64,000 bases of DNA from JAGOMW01 sp964644075 (GTDB lineage Bacteria > Patescibacteriota > Gracilibacteria > BD1-5 > UBA2023), in contig CAZXUQ010000003.1 in the NCBI GenBank assembly GCA_964644075.1, positions 86,570-150,569 on the forward strand, in the 5' to 3' direction. The first letter of the stretch is position 1. Every line of letters starts with the position of its first letter. A model generated the notes under the pieces. That model made no database searches. It had not been told where the DNA came from and saw only the letters and a list, made by a program, of their open reading frames with translations. The translations under genes and the position numbers were made by a program. This document shows, piece after piece, positions 21,090 to 29,911 of the stretch.

Positions 21090-22504
21090 AGTATTTCTGT
21101 AAATATTTTCGGATTTCCTTGTCCTGCAGATGCTTTCATACACTGTCCGACGAAGAATCCAAAGAGAGCCACCTTCCCACTCTTATACTCGGCGACTTGT
21201 CAGGCATTTTCTGCGATGATGCGATCGACGATAGCCTCCAGTGCTCATGTATCGTTGGTCTGGCGGAGTCCGAGTTTCTCGACCCACTCATTCGCAGATC
21301 CTCACTCGAAGACGAGTTTCTCGATGACGACTTTTGAGTTGGTACTCGAGAGTTCATCAGCATTGACCATATTGATTACCTTTGCGACCTCGGCTACACC
21401 TCACTTCACATGTGAGAGATCAATCTTCTCGTGGTGCCCTTCAAATATAGCAAAGAGTACTGTCGTGATGTAGGAGCAAGATTTTTTTGGGTCATTGGTC
21501 GAGCGTACGAGCTCCTCATAGAAATCACTCGTGAGTCTATCACTCGAGAGGATACGAGCATCGTCTTCGATCAGTTTGTAATCATTTTTGTACTTGAGTC
21601 TGCGGTCGATCGGGAGTTCTCAGGTAGCGCGTTCGTCGATGAACTCACGCGTGAGGATGAGCGGTGGGAGATCTGGATCTGGGAAGTAGCGATAATCCAT
21701 GGCATCTTCCTTGGACCGCAGTGGTGTCGAGTATCATTTTTCGTCATTCCATCCACGAGTTTCCTGATCGATCGATCCTCCATCTTCGTAGATCTCGATC
21801 TGACGAGCATACTCAGTATCGATCGCACGACCGATTGAGGAAAATGAGTTGATATTTTTGAGCTCGACACGGTTGCGAAATTTTTCCTCTCCACGAAGAC
21901 GCACAGAGATATTTACATCACAGCGAAGCTGTCACTTTTCCATGTCAGCATCTGATGCACCACACCAGCGCATGAGTTTTTGGAGTTCCTCGAGGTAGGC
22001 GATGACATCAGCCTTGGATCTGAAGTCTGGCTCTGTCACGATCTCCATGAGGGGAGATCCAGCACGGTTATAATCACATAGAGTCTTCCCACCAGCATGG
22101 ACAAGTTTGCCTGCATCGTTTTCGATATGCATGTGGTGGATGCGAAATGTTTTCACCTCTCCATCAACCATCGTCCGCACTTCTCCTCCGATACTGATCG
22201 GCTCATACATCTGCGTGATCTGATATCCCATCGGGAGATCTGGGTAAAAGTAGCTTTTTCGATCAAAAATACTTCGCTCCTGAACGGCTCCTCGCATCGC
22301 GTGACCTGCACGTACAGCGAGATCGACGACTCAGCTCGAGAGTGTCGGGAGCATGCCAGGGAATCCCATACAGACAGGGCAGACATTGATATTTGGCTCA
22401 TCTGCGAGTTCGATCGCATTGGCACAGGAGCAAAACATTTTCGTATGAGACTTCACGCGCACATGCGTCTCGAGCCCCATGATGAGTTCGTATTTTTCGT
22501 TCAT
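21071..22504 (-). CDS. gatB: Asp-tRNA(Asn)/Glu-tRNA(Gln) amidotransferase subunit B
   Basis: 477 residues. It begins MNEKYELIMGLETHVRV and has the GatB signature region (DRKSYFYPDLPMGYQITQMY, YNRAGSPLMEIVTEPDF) and MRWCGASDADMEKG, where the last Gly is a UGA. The Zn-type cysteines are present (FCSCANAIEL, CPVCMGFPG). A C-terminal YqeY-like tail ends the protein. With GatA and GatC it turns mischarged Glu-tRNA-Gln into Gln-tRNA-Gln; neither partner is in the window. Normal length. A tRNA-Gln lies at 7646, and no GlnRS was seen here. Confidence 0.96.
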
Positions 22505-22565
22505 GGCTCGTATTCTACGAAAAACAGAAAAAAGACAAGAGGAACTTGTCTTTTAAGCTTTTGTT

Positions 22566-23261
22566 TTATTCACCAGGCTTTCTGCCATAGAGCGGGAGAA
22601 TGGGTAGGGTTTCGAAGTAGTTTTTTATATTTTCTACGGTTACATATTGTGGCATAGCAGTATTCTCCCATTTTCCATCCTTTTTCATCGCTGTAAAGGT
22701 TGGTACATGTCGTTGGAACGAAATTTTTCCAGTTTCTTTTTCTATAAGTATTTTGAATACATAGTCTGTCTCCATTGCTGAGCCTTCCTCTGGAGCGAGA
22801 GAAAAAGTGATGACATCTGTATACCCAGAATCTATAAAATCTTGAAGTATGGTTACTCACTCAACACTTACAACAGCTTTTCGTATAAGATCCTTTGCAT
22901 CTTGAGTTTCTATTACTATATCTGTAAGTACTGGCAATTCTTCTCATACTTTTGGTTCTGTTCTATTTGATCGTCTTTCTGCTAATGTGTCTCTCGCCTG
23001 TCTTCTCAGCATCCTTCCTCCTACGAGTCCAGCTCATCCGAGAAGCAGGGCAAGTCAGACACTCATTCACGAAACTTCTGGTTTTTTTGCTCCTCTTTTT
23101 TCAGACTTTTCACAGAGATCTTTTCCATCAAGTATGAGAGCAGTAGTTCTACATACTTCACTAGCAGGAATTTCTGGATTTTCGAAAACATCTCCAGCAT
23201 GAGAGCTGACACTGCTAGCTCAGAGAGTTGTTGCAAGTATGATACCTTTCAAGCGTCCCAT
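22566..23261 (-). CDS. exported or membrane protein, 231 aa
   Basis: One frame from ATG 23259-23261 with UGA = Gly. An N-terminal signal-like segment (MGRLKGIILATTLGASSVSS) is followed by a short Cys-containing loop, then a hydrophobic Gly-rich span (GMSVGLALLLGGAGLVGGRM) and an Arg cluster (RMLRRQARDTLAERR) that should stay in the cytoplasm. The C-terminal 130 residues form a mixed alpha/beta domain (SVEGVTILQDFIDSGYTDVI, QRHVPTFTAMKKDGKW). It starts 2 bases after the preceding 90-aa gene stop. No family recognised. Confidence 0.75.
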
Positions 23262-23263
23262 AG

Positions 23264-23536
23264 TTATTTCTTGGATTTGGTAAATTCAGGAGTCGGCATA
23301 AAAAGTGCATTGACCGCCTTCCCACGGATACTGAGGATCTTTCCTCCTCACTCTATCACAGCGACGCCGATCACTTTGAAATTCTCATCCGTCCTGTATA
23401 CAGTACGTTTTACAGGAGTATCTTCAGAGGGTTTATCATAGATATAGTACTCACCGTCGGATTGACGTATATATGGCATAGTCGATATTCCTCCAGTCTT
23501 TTCCACTATAGTTTGCATTGATATTTCTTGCATCAT
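23264..23536 (-). CDS. hypothetical protein, 90 aa
   Basis: Starts MMQEISMQTIVEKTGGISTM and ends FTKSKK. It looks like a small beta-rich domain (YIRQSDGEYYIYDKP, VKRTVYRTDENFKVIGVAV). Its first 104 bases overlap the end of the preceding gene in another frame. Either the overlap is real or a frameshift has separated two parts of one protein. The amino acid composition of this frame looks natural; that of the other frame over the overlap does not. Confidence 0.65.
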
Positions 23537-24020
23537 AAAGTGATGATTTTCAGACCTCGCGCAGTATTTCGGTTACTCTTTGATTATCTTGTTCTGTGAT
23601 TTTGAGAGACTCGAGGGCTTCTCGTGCTGGGTTATTGGTAGAGACTTTTTCCGAGAGCCTGCTTAGTATCTTCTCAGTCGTACGCTTTCCTGGCATACCA
23701 TCGGTCACGAGTCCATTTGCCTTCTGGAATTCTTGTATAGCTTTTCGTGTCTTTGCTCCGAAAAATCCGTCTACTCCTACTGGCACTCCGAGAAGTGTGA
23801 GTGCCCTCTGGTAGAGCGCGCTCATTTCTAGCATATTTGTATTTTCATTGGCAGGCATGAAATCCTCTCATGCGTATTTGGAGAGAGCAGTTTTGGTGTC
23901 TAGAGCACTCATCGTACTTATGCGAGCTTTCATATTTTCTAGACTCTCAGTTGTTTTTGCGAGAGGTCATGTATATTCTTTTTTTGAGGGGAGCATTATG
24001 GTTTTCTGTCTCTCTGTCAT
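23433..24020 (-). CDS. peptidoglycan-binding-like domain protein
   Basis: From ATG 24018-24020 (MTERQKTIMLPSKKEY). Residues 70-120 fit the PG_binding_1 repeat: YQRALTLLGVPVGVDGFFGA then KTRKAIQEFQKANGLVTDG and MPGKRTTEKIL, where the D-G-x-F-G-x-x-T motif is clear. These modules bind cell wall. No signal peptide is visible. After LREV the frame meets a UGA at 23550-23552 and runs 38 more codons to TAA at 23433; those codons overlap the next gene and may not be the true end. Confidence 0.7.
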
Positions 24021-24223
24021 TTTTTGTGATTAGTATAGTAGTATATTATCATATAAAAAAAATATGTCAATTCCAAATACAGACTTAGGCAAGATACTTT
24101 CCTTGCATTTCCTCTGAAATCCGTATCATAAGAACCCAAAGAACACTTTTTATGCAAAAACTTCTTTGGTCCCATCTTTAATAGCTCATGAGAGGCTTTT
24201 GTAGTCTCTCTTTTTATTTTCCT

Positions 24224-25696
24224 ATGAATACTCTCCTCATCTGGATCGTCATCTATCTCGTCGTATCTATCGGGATCGGGCTCTATGCGAGCCGTCGGGT
24301 CAAGACTGATACTGACTATATCCTCGCTGGTCGAGGACTCCCTCTCTACATCGTTATCGCGACGACATTTGCGACGTGGTTTGGTTCTGAGACAGTACTC
24401 GGGACGTCATCGACATTTCTCGATGAGTGACTTTTTGGTATCCTCGCTGATCCATTTGGTGCTGGACTCTGTCTTATCCTCGTAGGACTTTTTTTCGCGA
24501 AGCCACTCTACGACGCATGAGTGAAAACTCTCGGTGATTACTATAGGCAAAAATACGGTCGCACGATCGAGCTCCTCGCCTCCCTCATGATCATAGTATC
24601 GTATATTGGCTGGGTATCAGCACAGATTGTGGCACTCTGACTCATCTTCGATATCCTCACAGCTGGATCATCACTTGAGTTCATTTCTCAGATGCAGTGG
24701 TCATTTATCGGAGGTCTTATCGTCCTTGTCTATACATTTTTCTGAGGGATGTGGTCTGTGGCATTGACGGATTTTTTCCAGATGATCATCATCGTCGTTG
24801 GGATGCTTATAGCGGCATTTTTTGTCACATCACTTCCTGGGGCTGGGGGTATGAGTCATGTCATCTCTGCTGCATATGATGCAGGAAAATTTACTCTTCT
24901 TCCAGATGGAGCCTCTCTTTCATCTCTCATTGCTATCGTCGCTGCTATCCTCACGATGGGATTTGGTTCGATACCACAGCAGGATGTCTTTCAGAGAGTA
25001 CTCTCTGCTGACTCTCGCGAAAACTCGCAAAAATGAGGCATCATCGGAGGTTCTCTCTATATTGTCGTCGCATTTCTCCCGATCATGCTCTGATACGCTG
25101 CCTATATGATAGCTCCTGATCTCGTTACCTGAAGTGACGATACACAGCGAGTACTCCCGACACTCATCCTCGAGGCAACTCCAGTATTTGTACAGGTGAT
25201 GTTCTTCTGAGCACTTCTCTCTGCGATCATGTCGACGGCGAGTGGTACACTTCTTGCTCCATCAGCACTGTTTATGGAAAATATTCTCCGTCCATTTCTC
25301 CCTCGTATTTCGGATAAAAAAGCACTTTTTATGACACGAGCGTCAGTTATTGGTTTTTTCATCATTATCATATCGTTTGTATCATACAAATACTACCATG
25401 AAGAGGCTCGTATATTTGAGATGGTAGAAAACGCATACAAGATCACTCTCGCATGAGCCTTTGTCCCGCTCGTTATGGCTCTCATACTCAAAAAAGTACA
25501 TACCATATCTGCACTCCTCTCGATGATCGTCTGAGTGGGCACGTGGCTTGCTTTCGAGTACTATCTTGGCTTCGAGGAAATCTATGCTATGCCTCCACAC
25601 TTTTTCGGATTTCTCATGGCGATCGTCGGATTTATCGCTGGGCAGATGCTCTATACATGGGTAGGAAATGGAAAAATAGAAGAATGAGTAAAATAA
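24224..25696 (+). CDS. sodium:solute symporter family transporter
   Basis: 490 residues with about 13 membrane spans. It opens MNTLLIWIVIYLVVSIGIGL, followed by the SSF hallmark region VKTDTDYILAGRGLPLYIVI and ATTFATWFGSETVLGTSS. Later segments GFGSIPQQDVFQRVLSADS and LLSAIMSTASGTLLAPSALF are also typical. It imports a solute with Na+; the substrate (proline, pantothenate, sugar or other) cannot be told. At least eleven UGA codons encode Gly, many inside membrane helices. An in-frame ATG at 24188 is a less likely start, since the first hydrophobic helix begins right after 24224. Confidence 0.9.
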
Positions 25697-25757
25697 TATT
25701 GACAAGTGTTAATTTAAATTTAAAATGGTTATGTTTTATTCTATTATTTTTTAAAAT

Positions 25758-25946
25758 ATGGATATTCCACAAATTGACACAACTGTTATTCCTACTGAAT
25801 TACTCCTTCATGGACCACTTGCTATATCAGTGGCTAAACTAGATGCAGTAGTACAGGAAGATCAGGGTTCCCGTATTCACCATGATGCTGTTATGCAGGT
25901 GATTGCGGATGCAAATGCTCTAAACATTAATCTCAGAGTAAATTAG
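25758..25946 (+). CDS. small hypothetical protein, 62 aa
   Basis: Starts MDIPQIDTTVIPTELLLHGP and ends NINLRVN. It has no UGA and no membrane segment. It lies alone in an AT-rich gap between the symporter gene and the rpsB promoter. Coding is likely from its balanced composition, but no homology is known to me. Confidence 0.45.
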   Translation: MDIPQIDTTVIPTELLLHGPLAISVAKLDAVVQEDQGSRIHHDAVMQVIADANALNINLRVN

Positions 25947-25947
25947 C

Positions 25948-25974
25948 TTGCTTTTTCCTATTTTTCGCTATAAT
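25948..25974 (+). promoter_or_regulatory. candidate promoter of the rpsB-tsf operon
   Basis: TTGCTT at 25948-25953 and TATAAT at 25969-25974 are 15 bases apart. The predicted start falls just upstream of, or inside, a long hairpin. Confidence 0.5.
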
Positions 25975-25977
25975 ACG

Positions 25978-26027
25978 CCCGACTCACTTTCGGAAAATGA
26001 AAGTTCGAGTTGGGATTTTTTGTTTTT
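25978..26027 (+). terminator. hairpin with T-run directly downstream of the rpsB promoter (attenuator candidate)
   Basis: CCCGACTCACTTTC and GAAAGTTCGAGTTGGG form a stem with a two-base bulge, followed by TTTTTTGTTTTT. It could end transcripts of the 62-aa gene, or act as an attenuator in the rpsB leader, since the TATAAT lies right in front of it. Confidence 0.55.
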
Positions 26028-26077
26028 CAGGGATATATATTCCTGATCACAAGGATACTTCCTCCTCTCTGTGATAA

Positions 26078-26107
26078 GATTCCTGCCTTCGCAGGAATGA
26101 CGAAACA
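26078..26107. repeat. REP-like GTCAT hairpin, 30-base repeat copy 2
   Basis: GATTCCTGCCTTCGCAGG then AATGACGAAACA; one mismatch in 30 bases to the copy at 19707-19736. It lies in the leader region of rpsB. Confidence 0.85.
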
Positions 26108-26165
26108 GTAGGCCTCGTATCTGACCTAAAGTCTCGTAAGGATTATTTTTTTACTCTATTTCTCT

Positions 26166-26918
26166 ATGTCTAGCGCTACTCTCGTACAGAGCATGCTCGA
26201 AAACGCTGTCCATATCGGACACAAGCGTGAATACTGGTCTCCAAAAATGCGTAACTATATCTATGGTGTGCAGAACGGTGTCCATGTGTTCGATCTCTAT
26301 AAAACTGCCGAAAAACTCACTGAAGTAAAGGCACTCCTCGAAGATCTCACTTCTCGTGGAAAGTCTCTCCTCTTCGTCGGGACAAAGGTCCAGACCAAAG
26401 ATCTCGTAGAGGCACTTTCTATTTCTACAGGACATTTCTATGTCAGCTCGAAGTGGACTCCAGGTCTCCTTACGAACTTCATGACTATCAAAAAACGTAT
26501 CGGATACTACAACGAACTCGAAACATCTCTCGCAAACGGGATGCTCGAAGGACTCACAAAGAAAGAAATCTCTGTAAAAATGAAGGAACTCGAGAAGCTC
26601 CGCACTGCATATGCAGGTGTGAAGGATATGAAACGCACTCCAGATGTCGTCATCGTCGTCGATGGTCACTACGAAGATCTTGCTCTCACTGAGGCAAAGA
26701 CACAAGGTGTCACTACTATTTCCCTCCTCGGATCTACTGGTGATATCGATAAGACTGACTACTTCGTCCCATGCAACGTGAACTCTATCAAGGCACTTGC
26801 ATTTATCCTCGGAGAACTCAAGGCATCGATCAAGGCTCGTAAGTCTGATGACAAGAAGCCTCTCGGAAACAAGACAGAAAAACTCGCTCCAAAAAAAGGA
26901 GAAGTAGCAGCAGAATAA
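26166..26918 (+). CDS. rpsB: 30S ribosomal protein S2
   Basis: 250 residues. It begins MSSATLVQSMLENAVHIGHK and contains MRNYIYGVQNGVHVFDLYKT, RGKSLLFVGTKVQTKDLV and KRTPDVVIVVDGHYEDLALT, all standard S2 landmarks. A Lys-rich tail ends it. S2 completes 30S assembly. The gene has no UGA at all. No Shine-Dalgarno precedes it; the pyrimidine tract TTTCTCT touches the ATG. With the next two genes it forms an rpsB-X-tsf operon. Confidence 0.98.
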   Translation: MSSATLVQSMLENAVHIGHKREYWSPKMRNYIYGVQNGVHVFDLYKTAEKLTEVKALLEDLTSRGKSLLFVGTKVQTKDLVEALSISTGHFYVSSKWTPGLLTNFMTIKKRIGYYNELETSLANGMLEGLTKKEISVKMKELEKLRTAYAGVKDMKRTPDVVIVVDGHYEDLALTEAKTQGVTTISLLGSTGDIDKTDYFVPCNVNSIKALAFILGELKASIKARKSDDKKPLGNKTEKLAPKKGEVAAE

Positions 26919-26961
26919 TGATCCCAAGTTCCAGTGTTTTTAGTATTTTATCTTTTTCTTT

Positions 26962-27318
26962 ATGGATACTACTACTCCACAGACACCAGGTACTCAGAGT
27001 CAGGAAAAAGTCGCTGCAGGCCTCGGAGCTATCCTCTTTTTTATCCCACTTCTTATGGATGTGAAGACACCATTTGTCGTGAAATACATGAAGCAAGGAT
27101 TTCTTCTCAATGTCATAGGACTCGCACTTGCTATTATTACTTCTTTTGTATGGATGGGCCCTATAGCAGGCATCTGTCACTTAGTATTATTTGTCGTCAC
27201 GGTGATACTCGCCCTCAATGCATTTCAAGGAAAAGACTATAGTATAAAAGTCATCCTCGAGAACGCTGAGAAACTCATCCAGACACTCGGTGTACAGGCA
27301 TGGTTTACGACAAAATAA
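26962..27318 (+). CDS. DUF4870/Tic20-like membrane protein, 118 aa
   Basis: A polar N terminus (MDTTTPQTPGTQSQEKV) is followed by three or four hydrophobic spans (GLGAILFFIPLLMDV, LLNVIGLALAIITSFVW, ICHLVLFVVTVILALNAF). The spacing, with V-K-Y-M-K-Q-G-F-L before the second span, resembles the DUF4870/Tic20-like family of small membrane proteins. It is inserted between rpsB and tsf, which is unusual. No UGA in frame, as in its highly expressed neighbours. Confidence 0.8.
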   Translation: MDTTTPQTPGTQSQEKVAAGLGAILFFIPLLMDVKTPFVVKYMKQGFLLNVIGLALAIITSFVWMGPIAGICHLVLFVVTVILALNAFQGKDYSIKVILENAEKLIQTLGVQAWFTTK

Positions 27319-27350
27319 TACGCACAATTTATCTCTCAACTCAAAAATAT

Positions 27351-28139
27351 ATGGTAACTCCTCAAATGATCAAAGAACTCCGTGAAAGAACTGGAGTTGG
27401 TATGTCTGACTGTAAAAATGCTCTCGTCGAAGCAAATGGTGATATGGACGCTGCGATCGATCTTCTCCGTAAAAAAGGACTCGCAAAAGCTGCAAAACGC
27501 GCTGGAAACGAAACCAACGAAGGAAAGATCAAGATCGTCACAGAAGGCAATACTGCCTACGTCGCAGTCGTCACATGTGAGACGGATTTCGTCGCTCGAA
27601 ATGAGACATTTGACGCGATGCTCGGACACTTTATCGACATCCGCAAGTCAAGCGCTGATGATGCCTCTGCAATAGCGAAAGCTGAAGAGCTCAAGGCCTC
27701 TGAATATACACTCAAGGTCGGTGAAAACATGGTGATCAAGGCACTCACGAAAATCGAGGGTGATGTGATCGCGAGCTATGTCCACTCGAACTGGAAAAAC
27801 GGTGCTGTCGTCGTCGCGAAGGCTGGTACTGATGCTGAGAAACTCAAGCAGGTCGCTATGCACGTCGTCGCTGCCAATCCTCAGGTCGTCTCCCCTGCTG
27901 ATATCTCTGATGATATCGTCGCGAAGGAGCGTGAAATCCAACTCGAAATCATGAAACAAGATCCGAAAAATGCTGGAAAACCTGATGATATTCTCTCGAA
28001 GATCATCGAAGGAAAGATGACAAAGTTCCGTGAAGAGAATGCTCTCCTGACGCAGCCATTCGTCGTCAATCCTGATCAGAAAGTCGGTGACTTCATCGGG
28101 AAGGACGCGATCGTATCGTTTGCTCGCTACGCTATTTAA
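27351..28139 (+). CDS. tsf: elongation factor Ts
   Basis: 262 residues. The N-terminal UBA-like domain MIKELRERTGVGMSDCKNAL is diagnostic, followed by GDMDAAIDLLRKKGLAKAAK and the core TDFVARNETFDAMLGHF. It exchanges GDP for GTP on EF-Tu. No UGA occurs in the gene. A GTG or earlier start in frame at 27300 is possible but would add residues unknown in the family. A tRNA-Trp gene follows 21 bases after the stop. Confidence 0.97.
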   Translation: MVTPQMIKELRERTGVGMSDCKNALVEANGDMDAAIDLLRKKGLAKAAKRAGNETNEGKIKIVTEGNTAYVAVVTCETDFVARNETFDAMLGHFIDIRKSSADDASAIAKAEELKASEYTLKVGENMVIKALTKIEGDVIASYVHSNWKNGAVVVAKAGTDAEKLKQVAMHVVAANPQVVSPADISDDIVAKEREIQLEIMKQDPKNAGKPDDILSKIIEGKMTKFREENALLTQPFVVNPDQKVGDFIGKDAIVSFARYAI

Positions 28140-28140
28140 T

Positions 28141-28160
28141 AGAGAGGGGCTACCCTCTCT
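28141..28160 (+). other. hairpin between tsf and tRNA-Trp
   Basis: AGAGAGGG and CCCTCTCT form a perfect eight-base stem with a GCTA loop, touching the 5' end of the tRNA. It has no T-run, so it is more likely a processing or mRNA-end structure than a terminator. Confidence 0.55.
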
Positions 28161-28235
28161 AGCCCTGTCGTACAGCGGTTAGTACATCGGTCTCCAAAGC
28201 CGAGAACCTCAGTTCGATTCTGAGCGGGGCTGCCA
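28161..28235 (+). tRNA. tRNA-Trp (CCA)
   Basis: Acceptor AGCCCTG pairs with CGGGGCT. The anticodon loop is CTCCAAA with anticodon CCA, the T arm holds AGTTCGATTCT, and 3' CCA is encoded. The CCA anticodon reads UGG only, which fits a cell in which UGA belongs to a glycine tRNA. Confidence 0.93.
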
Positions 28236-28258
28236 CAAGGTAGGATCTCTCAAACATC

Positions 28259-28291
28259 AAAAAATCCCCTTCCGATTGGAGGGGATTTTAT
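28259..28291. terminator. bidirectional terminator
   Basis: AAAATCCCCTTCC and GGAGGGGATTTT form a long stem with a short loop. It ends the rpsB-tsf-tRNA transcript, and the convergent toxin gene stops at its edge (28288). Confidence 0.8.
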
Positions 28292-28626
28292 AAGTTTTCA
28301 ATCATTTCAGAAACATATTTTTTTATGTGAAATTTCTCTGTTGGGTTAATAGCTCATAGTTTTCGGCTCAAAAATAAAGTCTCATGAAACGTGCTTATTT
28401 TTTTCATACAAATATATGTCGATGCCTTGAGTCTGTTCTGATTATTTGGTTCAATTTTGAGTGCATCTTTTTGATCTTTTTCTTGGGTTGTCATTTTGAG
28501 TACTGTAATATCTTCTCACTCGATAAATAGTACCAAGACAGGTCTAAGCTTCGATCATGAGCCATCAGTAAATTCGTAATCTAGGAGTACAATATCTCCA
28601 AATGCAAAACTATCTATATTCCTCAT
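28288..28626 (-). CDS. MazF/PemK-like toxin candidate
   Basis: 112 residues, from ATG 28624-28626. The N terminus FAFGDIVLLDYEFTDGSGS then KLRPVLVLFIEGEDITVL fits the MazF/PemK fold: a strand G-D-I-V, then Ser-Lys-x-Arg-Pro-hydrophobic-Val-Leu. MazF-like toxins cut mRNA. Two Gly of the loop come from UGA. Its start overlaps the end of the upstream regulator by 17 bases, the usual coupling of antitoxin and toxin. Toxicity is inferred, not shown. Confidence 0.75.
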
Positions 28627-29422
28627 ATAAATCAGGCTCAGAAAATAAATCATCTAAAAATCGACTTGTACGAGCAAGTCCTTGCGCTTCTTTCTTTTTC
28701 TGATTTCGTGCAAGTGGTGAAAATGGATATTCACGAAGGGTAGTGAGTTTATAATCTATGGTACCCATATTTTCTGTCACTTTCCATGGTATATCCTCAT
28801 GGGAGAGGTCACTGATATCTTTTGCTGATAGATCTGAGTACTGATCTAGTACCCTGTCGATAAGATTAAGCTGATCCGGTGTAAATAGGTTAGTATCCAC
28901 ATGTATATTTGGTACAAATCTTTGTTGCACATATTTTCCCTCGTAACTCGTACTAAATGTCACAACTTTCCCATCTTTTTTCATAGAGTCAATAAGTGTA
29001 TCAAAAGAGTATGGAGCTGGTCACATGGGCAATTTGATAAAAGGATACCCTGAGATGTGCTTTTTATAGAGTTCATAGTGGTCGAATTCTGCGAAATACA
29101 GTAATTTATATAAAACTACTTTTCCGACATTATATTTAGCTCATACTTTTTGGAGGATATAGAGAATAAGATGTTCGAATTTTTCTCGAGTTTTTTTATC
29201 AATGACTATTTCATTCTTTCTTGTTCCACCGAGGAGCATATCGACACTCACATCGAAAATTTCTCAGAGTTTTTGGAGTTCTTCTGGGGTAACTTTTCTT
29301 TTTCCTGTCTCGATTTGAGCCAGTGTGACACGACCTACTCAGAGCTTGGTGGCAATTTGCTCTTGGGTGTATCATAAACTTTCTCTCATTTCCTTGACCC
29401 GAGCTCATAGAGATGCTATCAT
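28610..29422 (-). CDS. HTH-Panacea (DUF4065) antitoxin-like protein
   Basis: 270 residues ending in TAG. Residues 1-65 are an Xre-type helix-turn-helix (MIASLGARVKEMRESLGYTQ, EQIATKLGVGRVTLAQIETG). The remainder has the Panacea/SocA-like core: KVGAKYNVGKVVLYKLLYFA, EFDHYELYKKHISGYPFIKL, PMGPAPYSFDTLI. Published work shows that Panacea domains neutralise unrelated toxins encoded next to them. Here the partner is the overlapping MazF/PemK-like gene. The HTH suggests that the operon represses itself. AT-rich codon use and many UGA codons indicate acquisition from, or long residence in, a code-25 genome. Confidence 0.85.
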
Positions 29423-29718
29423 AGTCGTTATATGAGTGTTAAAGTGAGAGCAGTATATCAGATTTACGTTTTAAGTCAAAAAATATTACAAATAAAATAC
29501 ATATGTAATGATTTATAACTTTTTTTGAAAAGAAAGTTTGCATTCCAGAGAAGAATCAATATATTGTGGTTAATGGGTTATTCGGAACACTAAAAATGAC
29601 CCAAGTATTTCTTGGATCACTCGCGAATATAGATATCCGGTCCTGATAGACGAAAAGATGTTATTCAAAGTGATGAAGAAATCAAGTTCCAGTTTTTATT
29701 TCTTTATCTTTCTCTTAT

Positions 29719-29877
29719 ATGTCTTTTGAGATATATCAGTCTCCAAATCAGGAGTACCGATGGAGAATTACAGCTAACAATAATAGGATTGTTGGTGCAA
29801 GCTCTGAAGGTTTCGTGAACCGACAAGATTGCATTAATAATGCCATACTTGTTAGGGATGCATTAAATAATGCATAG
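29719..29877 (+). CDS. DUF1508 (YegP-like) small protein, 52 aa
   Basis: MSFEIYQSPNQEYRWRITAN then RIVGASSEGFVNRQDCINNA is one full YegP/DUF1508 repeat (F-E-I-Y, Y-R-W-R, a Gly-Phe then a Cys/Ala helix). The family has no firmly known role. It is a single repeat rather than the usual tandem pair. The gene is too short for common ORF cut-offs. A terminator follows. The 290 bases before it hold no gene I can support. Confidence 0.8.
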   Translation: MSFEIYQSPNQEYRWRITANNNRIVGASSEGFVNRQDCINNAILVRDALNNA

Positions 29878-29889
29878 GTAATTCATTTT

Positions 29890-29911
29890 AATCCCGCTCT
29901 TGCGGGATTTT
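29890..29911. terminator. bidirectional terminator
   Basis: AATCCCGC and GCGGGATT form an eight-base stem with a TCTT loop and a T-run on each strand. It lies between the DUF1508 gene and the type IIG-like gene. Confidence 0.8.

Noticed and set aside
29423..29718. A further gene between the antitoxin and the DUF1508 gene
   Set aside because: Only frames of fewer than 20 codons are present; the sequence is AT-rich and looks like promoter DNA.
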